From Symbiodinium sp. CCMP2592 (lineage: Eukaryota; Sar; Dinophyceae; Suessiales; Symbiodiniaceae), in the NCBI GenBank assembly GCA_905221615.1, contig CAJNDT010001236.1, positions 906,501-970,500 on the forward strand: 64,000 nucleotides of DNA. The letters run 5' to 3'. Of the stretch, positions 47,285 to 57,500 are shown in pieces (within the stretch, counting starts at the first letter, position 1; the number at the start of each line of letters is the position of its first letter). The notes beneath the pieces are model-generated. The model saw nothing but the letters and a program-made list of their open reading frames with translations, ran no database searches and was not told where the DNA came from. A program made the position numbers and the translations under genes.

Positions 47285-48860
47285 CGGACAGACAGATAGA
47301 CAGACAGACAGACACACAGACAGAGAGAGAGAGAGAGAGAGAGGAGAAAGGGAACGAAAGAAAGAACGAGGAGAAGCAGCCAGACAGAACAGCTCAGAAA
47401 GAGCGAAAGACAAACACAGAGAGAGCGAGAGAGAGGAGGAGGGACAAAAGGAGAGAAAGAAAGAGCGAGCGAGAGCGAGGGAGGAAAGGACAAAGGCGAA
47501 AGCAGGCAAGGAAAGGAGGGCGAGAGGGAGGTGACAGGAGGGAGGGGGGAAGAGAGAAGAGACAGAAAGGGAGAGGGAGACAGGGAGAAGCAGGGAAACG
47601 AGGGAGCAGCAAACACAGCGGGGACAACAGACCCCGAATCCCAGACCCCGAAAAACAGAAATCACACTTACATGTTGCAACAATTAAGCCACTAAATGAG
47701 GCCTATTCAATCATTCTTTAAAATATTATCTATCCTGATTAATTCTGATTAATTCTGATTAACTCTGATTAACTCTGATTAACATCTGATTAACTCTGAT
47801 TAACTCTGATTAACTCTGATTAACTCTGATCAAACCTGCTTTTGATCAGAGTTGATCAGAATTCTACCGTTCGACAACAATTAGTGTTACTCTGGAATAT
47901 GTCTTGGATTAGCTTTGAGTTTAAGTTTACCATACAGTTTTAGACCTCAACACCCAAATGTTTTCAGCTAGAGTCAGAGCTTACGAAGGCCTAAGTGGGT
48001 TTGGGTTGAAGGCTTGCGAAGGGGCGGTCGGGCTTAGTTACGGGGCTTTGGGTGTTGAGGGCTAGAGTTTGGGGTAGGGGCCGTGGGTTTAAAGGTCTGT
48101 TGTTATAAAGCCGGGCTCGGGGAGACACTAAACCTTGAAACCACCAAACCCCAAACCCTAAACCCCAAAACCCCTAAACTTTGAACCCCTAAACCCCTAA
48201 AGCCTTAAGCCCTTCAACCTCTAAACCCTTAAACCCTTAAACCCTTAAACCCCTAAACCCTTAAGCCCTTCAACCTCTCAACCCTTAAACCCTTAAACCC
48301 CTAAGCCCCCAAAAAACCCTAAACCCTTAAACCCTTCACCCCTAAGGCCCTAAACCCTTGAACCCCAAAGCCCCTAAACCCTTAAACCCTTCAACCCCTA
48401 AACCCTTCAACCCCTAAGCCCCTAAACCCTTAAACCCTTCAACCCCTAAACCCTTAAACCCCCAAACCCTGAACCCTTGACTCTTAAACCCCTAGACTCT
48501 AAGGGCTTGGGGTTTGGGGTTTCGGGATCCAGGCTTCGAGTGAACCTTCAGACCCTAAGGGGCTTGGGTTTGGGGTTTAAGATGTCAAGCTTGTGCTTCA
48601 ATTTATGGGTTTAGGCATTGGGCTTTAGGGTATAATCTAAAGGCTTAGGGCTTCGGGTTACTTAAAGGTCTGGGGCTCAAGGTTCACGGGCTTTGGGTTT
48701 AGAGTTTAGGCCCGTAGTGGAAACGCAAGAGGCCACCGTAGCGCTCGCGTGGTTTTTTTGGGCGGCCAGGTCGGCCGGTGGTGCTCTAAAAAACTTTAGA
48801 AGCTTCTCTGCACAAAGCGCCTACACCGGTTTTGGTGAAGGGCTCGAAGCTGTACAAGGC
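46523..48860. repeat. Spacer: AT and GT microsatellites, GA tract, decamer array, telomere-like repeats
   Basis: No hairpin motif from 46456 to 48878. Contents: TA/TG runs 46660-46735 and 46865-46915; polypurine GA/GAGACAGA 47050-47620; a TCTGATTAAC tandem array at 47735-47830 with an adjoining inverted GATCAGAGTTGATCAGA; CCCTTAAACCC/CCCTAAA units at 48130-48500; TTTGGGGTTT units to 48720. May be a later nested insertion or the gene's upstream region. Confidence 0.65.
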
Positions 48861-48982
48861 CTCCTACATCCTATCAATCCTTTCTGCAAGGATCGATGGC
48901 TACCCCAACCCTTTTATCAAGGGTTGGGCAGGGCTTTCGTCAAGCCCTGAAGAGCTTTTGTCAAGCCCTTTAGGAGGTCGAC

Positions 48983-49957
48983 TCAAAAGTAGGACAGATC
49001 CGGCACCGGTTCACAAGTAACTTCAACCATTTCTTCCTGCTCAAGAGAAGCATTGGCATCGGCCTTGGGCTGTGCTTTTGCCTTCACACTGCCCTTGCCC
49101 TTGTTGGCTCCCGTGCTTTGGCCTTCCTTGCCGGGTCTCTTTCCCTTGTTCTCCCCCTTGCCTCTGCCTTTTGCCAAGGCCTTGGGCACCGGGGTGGGAT
49201 TGCTCTTCTTGGCAAAGCCTTTTGTCAAGGCCTTGCTGCTCTGCTGTTCCACGGCTGGGCCTTTTGCCAAGGCATTGGAGCTTTCTTTTTTCTTGCCTTG
49301 CTTCTCCTCCTCCTGCTCCGTCTCCAAACTCCAGTCCGGCTCACTCTCTTCTGGCTCCTGCTTCACAGGCTCTGGCTTCTTCTCCTCCTCGTCCGACTCC
49401 TCTTGTTTGACCATAGCTGCTTTCTTCTTGGGGGACTTGCTGTCGCTGGAGCTTTGGCCACCCCCTTCCTGTTCTTCTTCCGTCTCCTGTTCCCTTTTTG
49501 CAAGGGTTGCCTTCTTCTTCGGGGGTGGCTCCTCCGGGCTCGAGCTGGAGCTGGAGCTGGAGCTTGGTTCACCCCCTTTATTCCATTTTTCTTCTTTTCT
49601 CTGCTGGGCCTCCGAAGGTCCGAGAGTTCCTTTCGGCGGCGACTGTGCCCTCGGTGTAAGGTTCACCTTGGGCCGTCCCGGTGCAGACGAGCTGGAGCCT
49701 TCGCCGTTGCCGCCTTTTGCCAAGGCAGCGACCCAGTCAGCTTCCTGTTTTTTCTTTTCTTCATCTGCTTCTCGTTTTTTTCCTTTTGCCTGGAAGGCTA
49801 GTCTTCTTTTGTTGGAGACGGTGCCGGATCCCGCCGCCCTATTTTTATTGTTTTTTGCTGGCGGGGGGCCTTTTGGCAAGGCTGGGCTCGACGGCCGGAC
49901 GGGCACAGGAGGACCTTTTGGCCGAGGTGGCACAGGCGGCTCAGGCACACCAGCACC
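48983..49957 (-). CDS. Lys/Glu/Pro-rich protein 2 of the 11 kb element (no ATG)
   Basis: Open from 49957 to TAG at 48983, about 324 codons, without an ATG near the start (a TAA lies at 49960-49958). So it may be an exon or use a non-AUG start. Pro-rich start (PEPPVPPRPKGPPVPVRP), then alternating acidic and basic runs, Ser runs and many KG/AKG peptides: ALAKGPAVEQQ, SKALTKGFAKK, PKALAKGRGKG. No fold expected. Eight hairpin motifs lie in the gene and just downstream. Confidence 0.45.
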   Translation of the reverse strand, partial: GAGVPEPPVPPRPKGPPVPVRPSSPALPKGPPPAKNNKNRAAGSGTVSNKRRLAFQAKGKKREADEEKKKQEADWVAALAKGGNGEGSSSSAPGRPKVNLTPRAQSPPKGTLGPSEAQQRKEEKWNKGGEPSSSSSSSSSPEEPPPKKKATLAKREQETEEEQEGGGQSSSDSKSPKKKAAMVKQEESDEEEKKPEPVKQEPEESEPDWSLETEQEEEKQGKKKESSNALAKGPAVEQQSSKALTKGFAKKSNPTPVPKALAKGRGKGENKGKRPGKEGQSTGANKGKGSVKAKAQPKADANASLEQEEMVEVTCEPVPDLSYF

Positions 49958-49960
49958 TTA

Positions 49961-51290
49961 GTCCCACCAGTCCCACCACCAGTCCGTTTTTGTCACGGGC
50001 TGGTTCCAACCGCTGCTCCAGGACCACCATGGCTCTTCCCGCCACGACATTCTGTCTAGGGTTCAAGGTTTGTTACACTTATATAAGGCGTAAGAATTTT
50101 CGGGGTTTAGGGGTTTAGGGTTTGGGGTTCAGGGTGTCAGGGTTTAGGGGTTTAGGGTTTAAGCTGCTACTGCTGCTGCTGCTACTGCTACTACTACTGT
50201 TGTGGTTGTCGTGGCTCTTGTGCGGCCTGTGGTGGTGCTACTGTTAGTGCTGCTAAGGTGTAGTGGTCATGCTGGTGGCAGTGGGATACCCGGTAGTGGT
50301 ATAGTGGTGGCAGCAGTAGCAGTACTGCATGTTTGTCGTGGTAGTTGCCTATGGCTGCTGCTGTTTTTGCTGCTGCATTTGCTGCTGAAACTTGAGCCAG
50401 CAACTTCGATCCGGACGGCTCCTCTTCTTAGGGTTTGGGGTTCGGGCTTGGAGCTGGGGTTTCGTTTGGGATTAAAGGTGCTTCGCCTTTTGCCAATCCT
50501 CAAGCTGCACGGAATCCTATATTGTTTGCACTTCTTGCCAAATCTTATGTGCACTCGGAGTCTGATTGCTTCAGGGCTTACAGTTTCTAAGCTGTGGGAA
50601 GCTTTTTGACTCTATATATATATATATATATATATATATCTAGCACTCATACACATACACATACACAGACATAAACATAGACATAGACATGAACATAGAC
50701 ATATACAAAAACTTGCATATACACCTATATAAATATATATATATATATATACACATATACAGGTATACATATAAACAGCTTCGAAAACTATCAGCATATG
50801 AACACATGAAGTAAAATACATGTCGCCTTTATCCGAATACCGAACACATAAAAACATATATGTATGTATGTGCATATATGTATATATAAATACACCTGCC
50901 AGTGTGTGGCTAGGGTTGTCTGTGCATGGGTTTTTTCGAGGTCCCTGCCTAAGGTTATCATATACCTCTTCACCCTCGTATAAGATCTGTGCACACGTAC
51001 ATTGCTTTCACAACATCTAGAAACACACTGTGTCCAGATGCGTCCAGGCTTCGGCCCAACTTTTCACGGCTTTGCGGTTGCTGCACAAGCTTTTGCACGA
51101 AGCTAGCCTCCGGCAGCTGAAGCTTGAAACCGGTTGCCCAAACACAAACTTAAATTATATGATCCTTTCGGATATTCTTATACGTATTAACCTTAAAATC
51201 CAAAAACTGCTTGGCTCATGTACTATGGCCTCTGGATCAACGATGTTTCGGGTGGGCCACAATCCAAGCATACAGCTATAGTGAAACAAA
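49961..51290. other. Spacer with CTG/CTA trinucleotide and AT repeats
   Basis: TTTAGGG units at 50100-50162, GCTGCTACTGCTGCTGCTG at 50163-50205, (TA)n at 50612-50640, ATACACATAC runs to 50900. No motif copies and no supported gene. Confidence 0.5.
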
Positions 51291-51392
51291 GTTGCCCTGC
51301 CAAACCTTTTCTCAAGGTGAAGGAAACCTTTCTGCAAGGTGTTCAAAAGCCAGCCTTTTATCAAGGTGCCCAAAAAGCCTTGGGTGCTACAG

Positions 51393-52670
51393 CTAGGCAT
51401 TGCAAAGCTTTTCTCGTTCCTCCCAGGCCTGCTCCTTGGTAAGGCCTCTTTCAGTGATCATCTTGAGCAGTGTCTCGATGTGCTCCTGGTAGAGCTCGGA
51501 CCGGTGCCTGCTAACTTCGATGATGAGTCTCCTCTTGGCCTTCGGAGATGGGTCCAAAGTGCCGAGGATGTAAGCCCTTTCCGGATTGGTGGCACGAGTA
51601 ATGCCAAGGCGATACCACTTGCGAGGGGCACCAGGTCGTCGGGTTTTTGTCTTGGGCATTGCCTTCGCCTTGCCAGAGGGGCTTTTGGCAAGCCCCTTCT
51701 TCTTCGGCATGGCCTTGGCCTTGGCCTTGCCAGAGGGGCTTGCAGCAGGCCCCTTCTTTGAAGGTTTCGGCGCTTTCGCTTTGGCGGAAGGGCTTTTGCC
51801 AAGCTCCTTTCTTTTTTTCTTTTTTTTCTTACTTTTCTTTGTCTCCTCTTCCACATGAAACCCCATGTCTTTCTGCAGCTCTGCTGGGGTCTTCGACGAC
51901 TTGGCCTCCGAGGCTAAGATCTTGCAGCCCCTTCTTCTTCTCACGAAGGACGAGGCTGGGGCAAGAGCTGCTGCATCGTCGCCCTGCTCACTATCACTAT
52001 CACCTTTGGGCAAGGCGAGTGCTTTGGATGGCGAGCTTGCCGTACCTTTTGCCAAGGCGACCGCTTTGGATGGCGACCCTTTCGACAAGGATGCGTCCAA
52101 GCCACTGAAATTCGGGAAGCCGTCGGAATCCAGCGACACAGGATCGCTCGGAAACTTTGCCAGCTTCCGTTTCTTAGCCCCTCCCTCTTCAGGCTCTTCT
52201 TTGGCTTCCCCTGCCTGGCCCTCCTTCTTCACCATCTTCGCAACAACATCGCACAGCCGAACGAACTGGGCACTTTTGAGTTTCCCCGCACAAGCTCGGA
52301 GGTCGGAAGGGGTTTGCTTTAAGCGGCGAAAGTGGTACAAAATGACTGAAAATCTCGCCACCTTGAGTCCTATCCAAACCTTCCCGTTATACACAGTGGT
52401 GTTGAGACTTGGATCTCGCAGCAGCAGGTCGAACAAGGCAGTTCGGAAAGATCGGTCGTGGATTTCCCCGGTTGGCTCGAGGGAAATCAGAGACTCCACC
52501 AACTCGAGAACGTGCATGAGGCCCGCCGGGTGGCAGGCTTGGGTCTTGCTTAACGTTTCGTAAGGGCCAAAGTTTCTGATGGTATGTATGTGAGTCTCCA
52601 ATACATTATACATTCGCGAGGCATCGATCTGTGGCTTGGCTGTGTGTCGGTGTCCGCCTCTGCCTCCCAT
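51393..52670 (-). CDS. Lys-rich accessory protein 3 of the 11 kb element
   Basis: 425 aa from ATG 52670 (MGGRGGHRHTAKPQ). The N-terminal domain (about 20-150) is folded-looking: MYNVLETHIHTIRNFGPYET, AGLMHVLELVESLISLEP, VWIGLKVARFSVILYHFRRL. The middle is low complexity with SKAVALAKG, SPSKALALPKG and poly-Lys (KKSKKKKKKRK). The C-terminal domain, WYRLGITRATNPERAYILG and IEVSRHRSELYQEHIETLLK, is again ordered. Not recognised; nearest to the right end of the element. Three hairpin motifs lie just past the stop (51305-51366). Confidence 0.6.
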   Translation of the reverse strand: MGGRGGHRHTAKPQIDASRMYNVLETHIHTIRNFGPYETLSKTQACHPAGLMHVLELVESLISLEPTGEIHDRSFRTALFDLLLRDPSLNTTVYNGKVWIGLKVARFSVILYHFRRLKQTPSDLRACAGKLKSAQFVRLCDVVAKMVKKEGQAGEAKEEPEEGGAKKRKLAKFPSDPVSLDSDGFPNFSGLDASLSKGSPSKAVALAKGTASSPSKALALPKGDSDSEQGDDAAALAPASSFVRRRRGCKILASEAKSSKTPAELQKDMGFHVEEETKKSKKKKKKRKELGKSPSAKAKAPKPSKKGPAASPSGKAKAKAMPKKKGLAKSPSGKAKAMPKTKTRRPGAPRKWYRLGITRATNPERAYILGTLDPSPKAKRRLIIEVSRHRSELYQEHIETLLKMITERGLTKEQAWEEREKLCNA

Positions 52671-53034
52671 GGCTAGGCCTTTTGGCAAGGCGTCCTCCAA
52701 ACTTGACCCGGGCAGGAAACTAACAAAAACGTACGATTCGAGGCCGCCTTTTGTCAAGGTGCCTCAAACCCAAAACTTGTCAAGTAGATCTGCTCAAAAG
52801 CAGGCCATGGCGATTCACCCCTATACCTACGATCTTGAAAGCATGCATATATAACCCAATTTATGAATCGTGATGGGCCCGGGCCTAGCCCTAAACAACC
52901 GATCCTAAACCCTTAAACCTAGAAGCCAAACCCGGTATCTCGCAGGGGTCGATCAATGCTGCGAGCCCCAAATGACGGGGCATGGCAACTCGCATGAATG
53001 CTCCATGTTATTTAAACAAAACCAAGACATGTAT

Positions 53035-53239
53035 ATATTAAACATCGAAATCAATATTCAATTCAATATTCAAATCAATATTTTTATCAATATTCAAATC
53101 AATATTTTTATCAATATTCAGATCAATGGAAACTAGCGCTTCGAATCAATATGGAGATCAATATGTCGATCAATATGCCCCCTATTGATTTAATCAATAA
53201 AAGACAACCAAATCAATATCAATGTAAAATATCTACTTC
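53035..53239. repeat. Right subterminal ATCAATAT repeats
   Basis: At least ten ATCAATA/TTCAATA units between 53040 and 53225, e.g. AATCAATATTTTTATCAATA, some inverted (CTATTGATTT). Mirror of the left subterminal region and likely transposase-binding. Confidence 0.75.
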
Positions 53240-53272
53240 TTATTGATTAGAATCAATAACCGATGCCCAGGG
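53240..53272 (-). repeat. Right terminal inverted repeat (33 bp)
   Basis: Exact inverted copy of 42136-42168; ends GCCCAGGG at 53272, followed by AC. Confidence 0.95.
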
Positions 53273-54091
53273 ACTGTTCTTGCGGAATACGGGTTGCTGC
53301 TGAACTACAAGAAATGCAAGCTCTACTGCTCACCCTACAGTGGCAAAACTAGAACGATGCAACTGGGGGAACACCGTCTTTCAGACCAGGGCTTCATCAC
53401 AGTGCTGGGCCTGGACATGAGGGTTGGAATGACAACGTGCCAGTTCCTGCAACCACTGCTTACGAGGGCTCGGAATAAGTTCTGGTCTATCAAGCATCTG
53501 CTCAGGCGCCGCACACCGGTGAGTGGGAGAGTATGCCTCATGGACAGAGTCGTCACAAACTCCTTGATGTGGTGTTTGGGGGCCATCCCACCGGACAAAC
53601 ATGCTTTGGGCTTAGTCAACAGTTTCCAGGCGATGCTTTTAGGCTGGTTGATGCGGCATGCGAAGGGCAAGGGGGAGAGCTGGCCGGACTTCAGAAGACG
53701 ATCGGTGAGGGCTTCGAGAGCTGTCTTGTGCAAGGCGGGTGTCTCCAGGTGGTCGACGACCTGGCTTAATAGATGGTGGGGTTTTTCGGGGCATAGAGAG
53801 CGAGCGTGCTTCAGAGATCAGCCGCCTATTTCATCAAGGATCGACCGCTTTCGGACTCTTCAGTGGTGGCGTGAGCAACAAGCCCTGCCCGAAGGAGTCG
53901 GACTCCGACATCCGGCCAAGCTCTACGCCCGACTTACAAGCTTGGAGATCTCCATGGACAAAGCGTGTCTGGGACCCTGGAGGGAAGTAGCGAGGGACAG
54001 GGTTAGATGGGCTGATGCAGGGCGGAGATGGACACAACAGCAGGACCTTCCGTGGTCTTCAGGAAAACAGCTGAGTTTGGGTGATGCTTAA
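53273..54091 (+). pseudogene. LINE2 ORF2, 3' part: RT thumb and C-terminal region
   Basis: Continues the frame of 39857-42135: VLAEYGLLLNYKKCKLYCSP, LGLDMRVGMTTCQFLQPLL, ARNKFWSIKHLLRRR, LMWCLGAIPPDKHALGLVN, RWWGFSGHRERA, ending TAA at 54091. It matches the LINE1 counterpart block for block (ARDKFWSLHHIF, LWCVAAFPPDRAAMGLMN, RWWRFSGHRSRS). Confidence 0.85.
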
Positions 54092-54519
54092 TTGGGGGTG
54101 GCGTGATGAAGGTATGGTGATGGCCTTACCTGAACAGCAACCTCCTTACAGCCTCGGCTTTACTATGCTCGCTTTTGTCTACTCTCGTCCAACATGCAGC
54201 GACGGTTATGTGCTTAGTACTCCTTCGAGCAGGGATTGACAATGGTGCAGTGGGTGCTTACAAAGGGTTTCACCGAACAGGGTTTTCTTTCAAAGTGATC
54301 AGGAGGTGCCTCGACGTGCTTCGCAAGGGTTTCACTACAAAGGGTTTCGTTCAGCGTCTGGAGTGCAATTACCTCTCCGGCGACTACTGGGATGGAGCAA
54401 AGGGTTTACAAGGGTTTCACTGATGAGTCAAACTTGAGTCGTGCTCGAACACCGTGGCCACAGACTTGGGTCGAGCTGGCCCGCAGCGATAGCGATCTTC
54501 GCTCTCTCCGATCTTTCAT
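54092..54519 (+). other. LINE2 ORF2-ORF3 spacer with CAAAGGGTTTC repeats
   Basis: Five or so ACAAAGGGTTTCAC/CAAGGGTTTCACT blocks between 54258 and 54421. No ORF. Confidence 0.5.
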
Positions 54520-57500
54520 ATGGCGAACCGCTGGGCGTCTCCTTCGATGCGCAACCTTGTGCCTGTGGCCCTCTACTCACTGTGGAGTGTGTGCGCAGGA
54601 ATGAGGTGGGACGGGCATGCTGGCCTTTTGGGACTGCTCTCGATGCAACCCATGCCGATGGCCCAACCGCCCGAAGTCTTCGGTGATTGGCCCCCACACT
54701 GGTATTACCAGGCAAGAATGACGGCTAGATCACTGGTTGCAGAAGGGAGCGACTCCAGTCAGATGATGAACTTCCTCTACTACCTGGTGTGCACCCGGGA
54801 CGACCCCTACTACACGGAGTTCCTGCCGCACATTCTGGCGGATCTTGAACATACTCTGTCGGCTCACCTTGACCCGACGGCGGTGGTACGGCCTCTCAAT
54901 GATCAGGAAATGATGTGGGCGCGGTACGTGGAGGACGCCCTGCACCAGGAGTTCCTTGAAGAGTACTACCCGCAGGAACAAGCTCAGCTGGAGGCCCAGG
55001 CGGGTCTTCTTCCAATTGAGCTGGTGACCCTGCATGCGGCGGCGGACCCTGAATCTGAGGCCCAAAGGGTGAGGCGAAAGGAGTTCAACCGGAAAAGGGA
55101 ATTACCCAGGGTGGTCAAGGCGATCCTCGATCTCCCCGTGGAGGGTGCCTCCTCCTCGTCGAGTGATGAAATGCCCTCGATGCACTATCGGGTTCACCAG
55201 GCGATGGGTAAACGGGCGTGGCAACAGCAAATCAATGCTGACAGCACTCCTATGTTGACCCAGCACGAACGCAAAGTGGTCTGGATGCAAAGGGTCACAC
55301 GCTTCCTTCGACAGGTACATCTGGAAGGGGATGATGGCTGGGCCTTCCAGCTCCTTCGTCAGAGGGTTCTTGGAAGAGCAACTTCCAACTATGTGAGCCG
55401 GGCCATGGGCTACTTGAGGGAGATCGAGGTGGCAGTGGCCCCAGCAGACACTATGGGAGTTGAGCCGCCTGAGCACATCAGTGATTGGGCCATCCAAGAA
55501 GAAGCCTCCTTGTACCGGATCCTCACTACGTGGGAGCCTGATGACGAGGTGCCCGCGACTGCCTCTGTGGATGTGGGAACTCAGGGACAACCGGCCTTCA
55601 TGGTGAACTTGACTGCGGATGACGAGGTCCTTGAGGTTGCCGAGGGTAACGAGTCGGAAGGCGTTGAGGGCATCGGGCTTGGAAGCAGCATGGAAGGTGA
55701 CTACGGGGACCAGGATGACACCTTGCACGTGCCGGCATGCTTGACGGTGCACTCGCATTCGAATGACGAGGGTGTCGGGCATGAGCAAGGGAGCACCTCC
55801 AACAATGCCGTCGATCTTACCCAGTGTGCTGACGGCAGATGGAGCATGAATATGGAGGGGGATACGGAAGTGGTGCAAATGTATGACCTCACCCAGGACG
55901 AGGACGCCGGTGACTCTGATGAAGTGTTCCTTATGGATAGGGCAAAGCCAAAAAAGCGCTGGCTTAAGAGTCGCAGCCGTAGCCGAGGAAGCAGAAGGGC
56001 GGCCCCCGCTGCTGTCACCACGGAAGTGCGGCGACTCACGGAGGCAGGGAGGGCAAGTGCGAGGGCAACGCCGTCTGCCACGTGCACTCCGAGTACTCCG
56101 GCTAATTCGAGCAGCGGGACGGGAGAACCAAAGGCGAAAGCCAAGAGCAGGCCGAGGTCGTCGGGAGACTCGGCATCGCCAGCTCCGACTCCTGGAACTC
56201 CCATGTCCGCCCAGGAGGCACGTGACCTGTGGTTTAGTCTGCTGGGTGTTACGGATGAAGATGCCCCGGCGGACTCCTTCCCGACCACGTTTCAATGCAA
56301 TGTGATCTCTGAGACCTTTCTGGGTTTGTCGTTGCAAGACCGAGTCACCTTTCTTGCTTCCCTCGGAATGGTGACACAACGGATCCTCGAGGTTGTCGGT
56401 AACTTGGTGCAGCTTGCCCGTGCAAATGAACGAGACAATGAAGAGGTGGAAGTTCCAATTGAAGAGGACACGGCTGCACTGATGCAGCAAAGCACGGCAA
56501 GGAACGATGGTTGGTACGACGAGCTACGACTCCTGCAGGAGACTCTGGAAGAGATGACGCAGGAGGAGAAGTGCTCATGCTCTTTGCTCCTGCTGAAACT
56601 GCTGGACTGGAAATGCACAAACTGGGGAGCCGGAATGGTGGTGGGCCACGTCACCGGCCGCGCCGCGGACCTCTTGGCTCTCCTCACTGTGGCCTTCGAG
56701 GAGCGCAAGGGAAGGGTCATGGAGTGCCGACCGGACGAGGACCGGGTCATGCAACTGTGGCAGAGGGTCCAGCCATACCTACCAATGGCAACTGGATCCA
56801 GAGCTCAGCGGGGAGTGCCCCTGTGCAGTCAACGCCCGGCCTGGTGTGAACCACATCACCAACCGAACACGCCACCGAGCTCACCGGGGTCCCCAGTGGC
56901 AATTGACTCGGCGGATGCACAGCCGCTCCATGGTGACCTGCCGGCTGTGATCTTGGACCGTGAACTTGCGTATGAAAGGGAACCCGAGGCTACTGAGGAT
57001 GAGGGACAGCGGCGCAGGGAGGAGGAAGAGCAATATGAAGAACAGCGTGTACGGGAACACATCCTCCAGAACCAGAAGGAGCAGGGCCGGGCTTACCAGG
57101 AGTGGGAAGACCGGGTGATGGCAAGATCGCTCCAGACGGGACAGACCCGCTCGAAGCGGAAGGGGATCCAGTTGGAGCTCAGCTCGGGCAGTGCTGATGC
57201 GCCTCGAGTGGTTCGTCGACTCACTCTCCCCACGGACACCACACAGCTCAACATCTGCATCCGCTTGGTACAGGACATGGAGGACAGTGATGCAGATACA
57301 GAGCCGGTGCCGGAGCAACCTACACCCAGGGAGTTGCCATGTGGCACCCTGGCTCCGGGAGAGGGCGACTGCAGTGCAAGTGCCGGTGAGTTGGGGGTGG
57401 ACCAATACGACCAACTGCGGCGAGCTCTACAAGCAGGCACTACCAGCTTGGCGGAGATCCAAGGCCAGCATGGGCAGCAGGTGGTGGAGATGCTGCAGGT

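Larger units (their letters stand above)
42542..52759 (-). repeat. 30 copies of oriented hairpin motif CCTTTNNNCAAGG
   Basis: Starts: 42542, 42561, 42594, 42910, 43679, 43724, 44403, 44503; 45180, 45237, 45326, 45759, 46407, 46443; 48879, 48909, 49167, 49218, 49260, 49493, 49713, 49869; 51305, 51327, 51354, 52003, 52045, 52078, 52678, 52747. All have this orientation on the plus strand (sense CCTTGNNNAAAGG). The four clusters cover the four genes and their 3' flanks. The bases at -1/+1 pair in 23 of 30 copies (A-T, T-A, G-C and C-G all used), and several arms extend further, e.g. AGCAC/GTGCT at 45180 and CAAC/GTTG at 48909. In genes the motif is read in different frames (ALAKG, NLDKRF, CQKA). 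Confidence 0.85.
42136..53272. mobile_element. 11,137 bp DNA transposon (CMC/EnSpm-like?) nested in LINE2
   Basis: Perfect 33 bp terminal inverted repeats, beginning CCCTGGGCATCGG, mark both ends. AC on each side (42134-42135, 53273-53274) is the probable 2 bp target duplication. Subterminal AATCAATA-type repeats occur at both ends. Inside are four minus-strand genes: a transposase-like protein and three Lys-rich proteins. They are separated by stretches of microsatellite and telomere-like repeats. Thirty copies of a hairpin-forming motif follow the genes. The short duplication, subterminal repeats and a Tnp2-like transposase core suggest the CACTA/Mirage/Chapaev group. The CCC terminus is not the standard CACTA, so the assignment is tentative. 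Confidence 0.85.

Noticed and set aside
47012-47721. Long open frames rich in Arg/Glu or Ser/Leu on both strands
   Set aside because: Translations of the GA/CT polypurine tract; no real gene evidence.
48668-48682. GGGGCTCAAGG resembling the spliced-leader end
   Set aside because: Only eight matching bases, inside degenerate telomere-like repeats, with no element border or ORF after it.
55102-56490. 462-codon minus-strand open frame
   Set aside because: It lies opposite LINE2 ORF3, shows no family features, and the plus frame has a consistent counterpart in LINE1.
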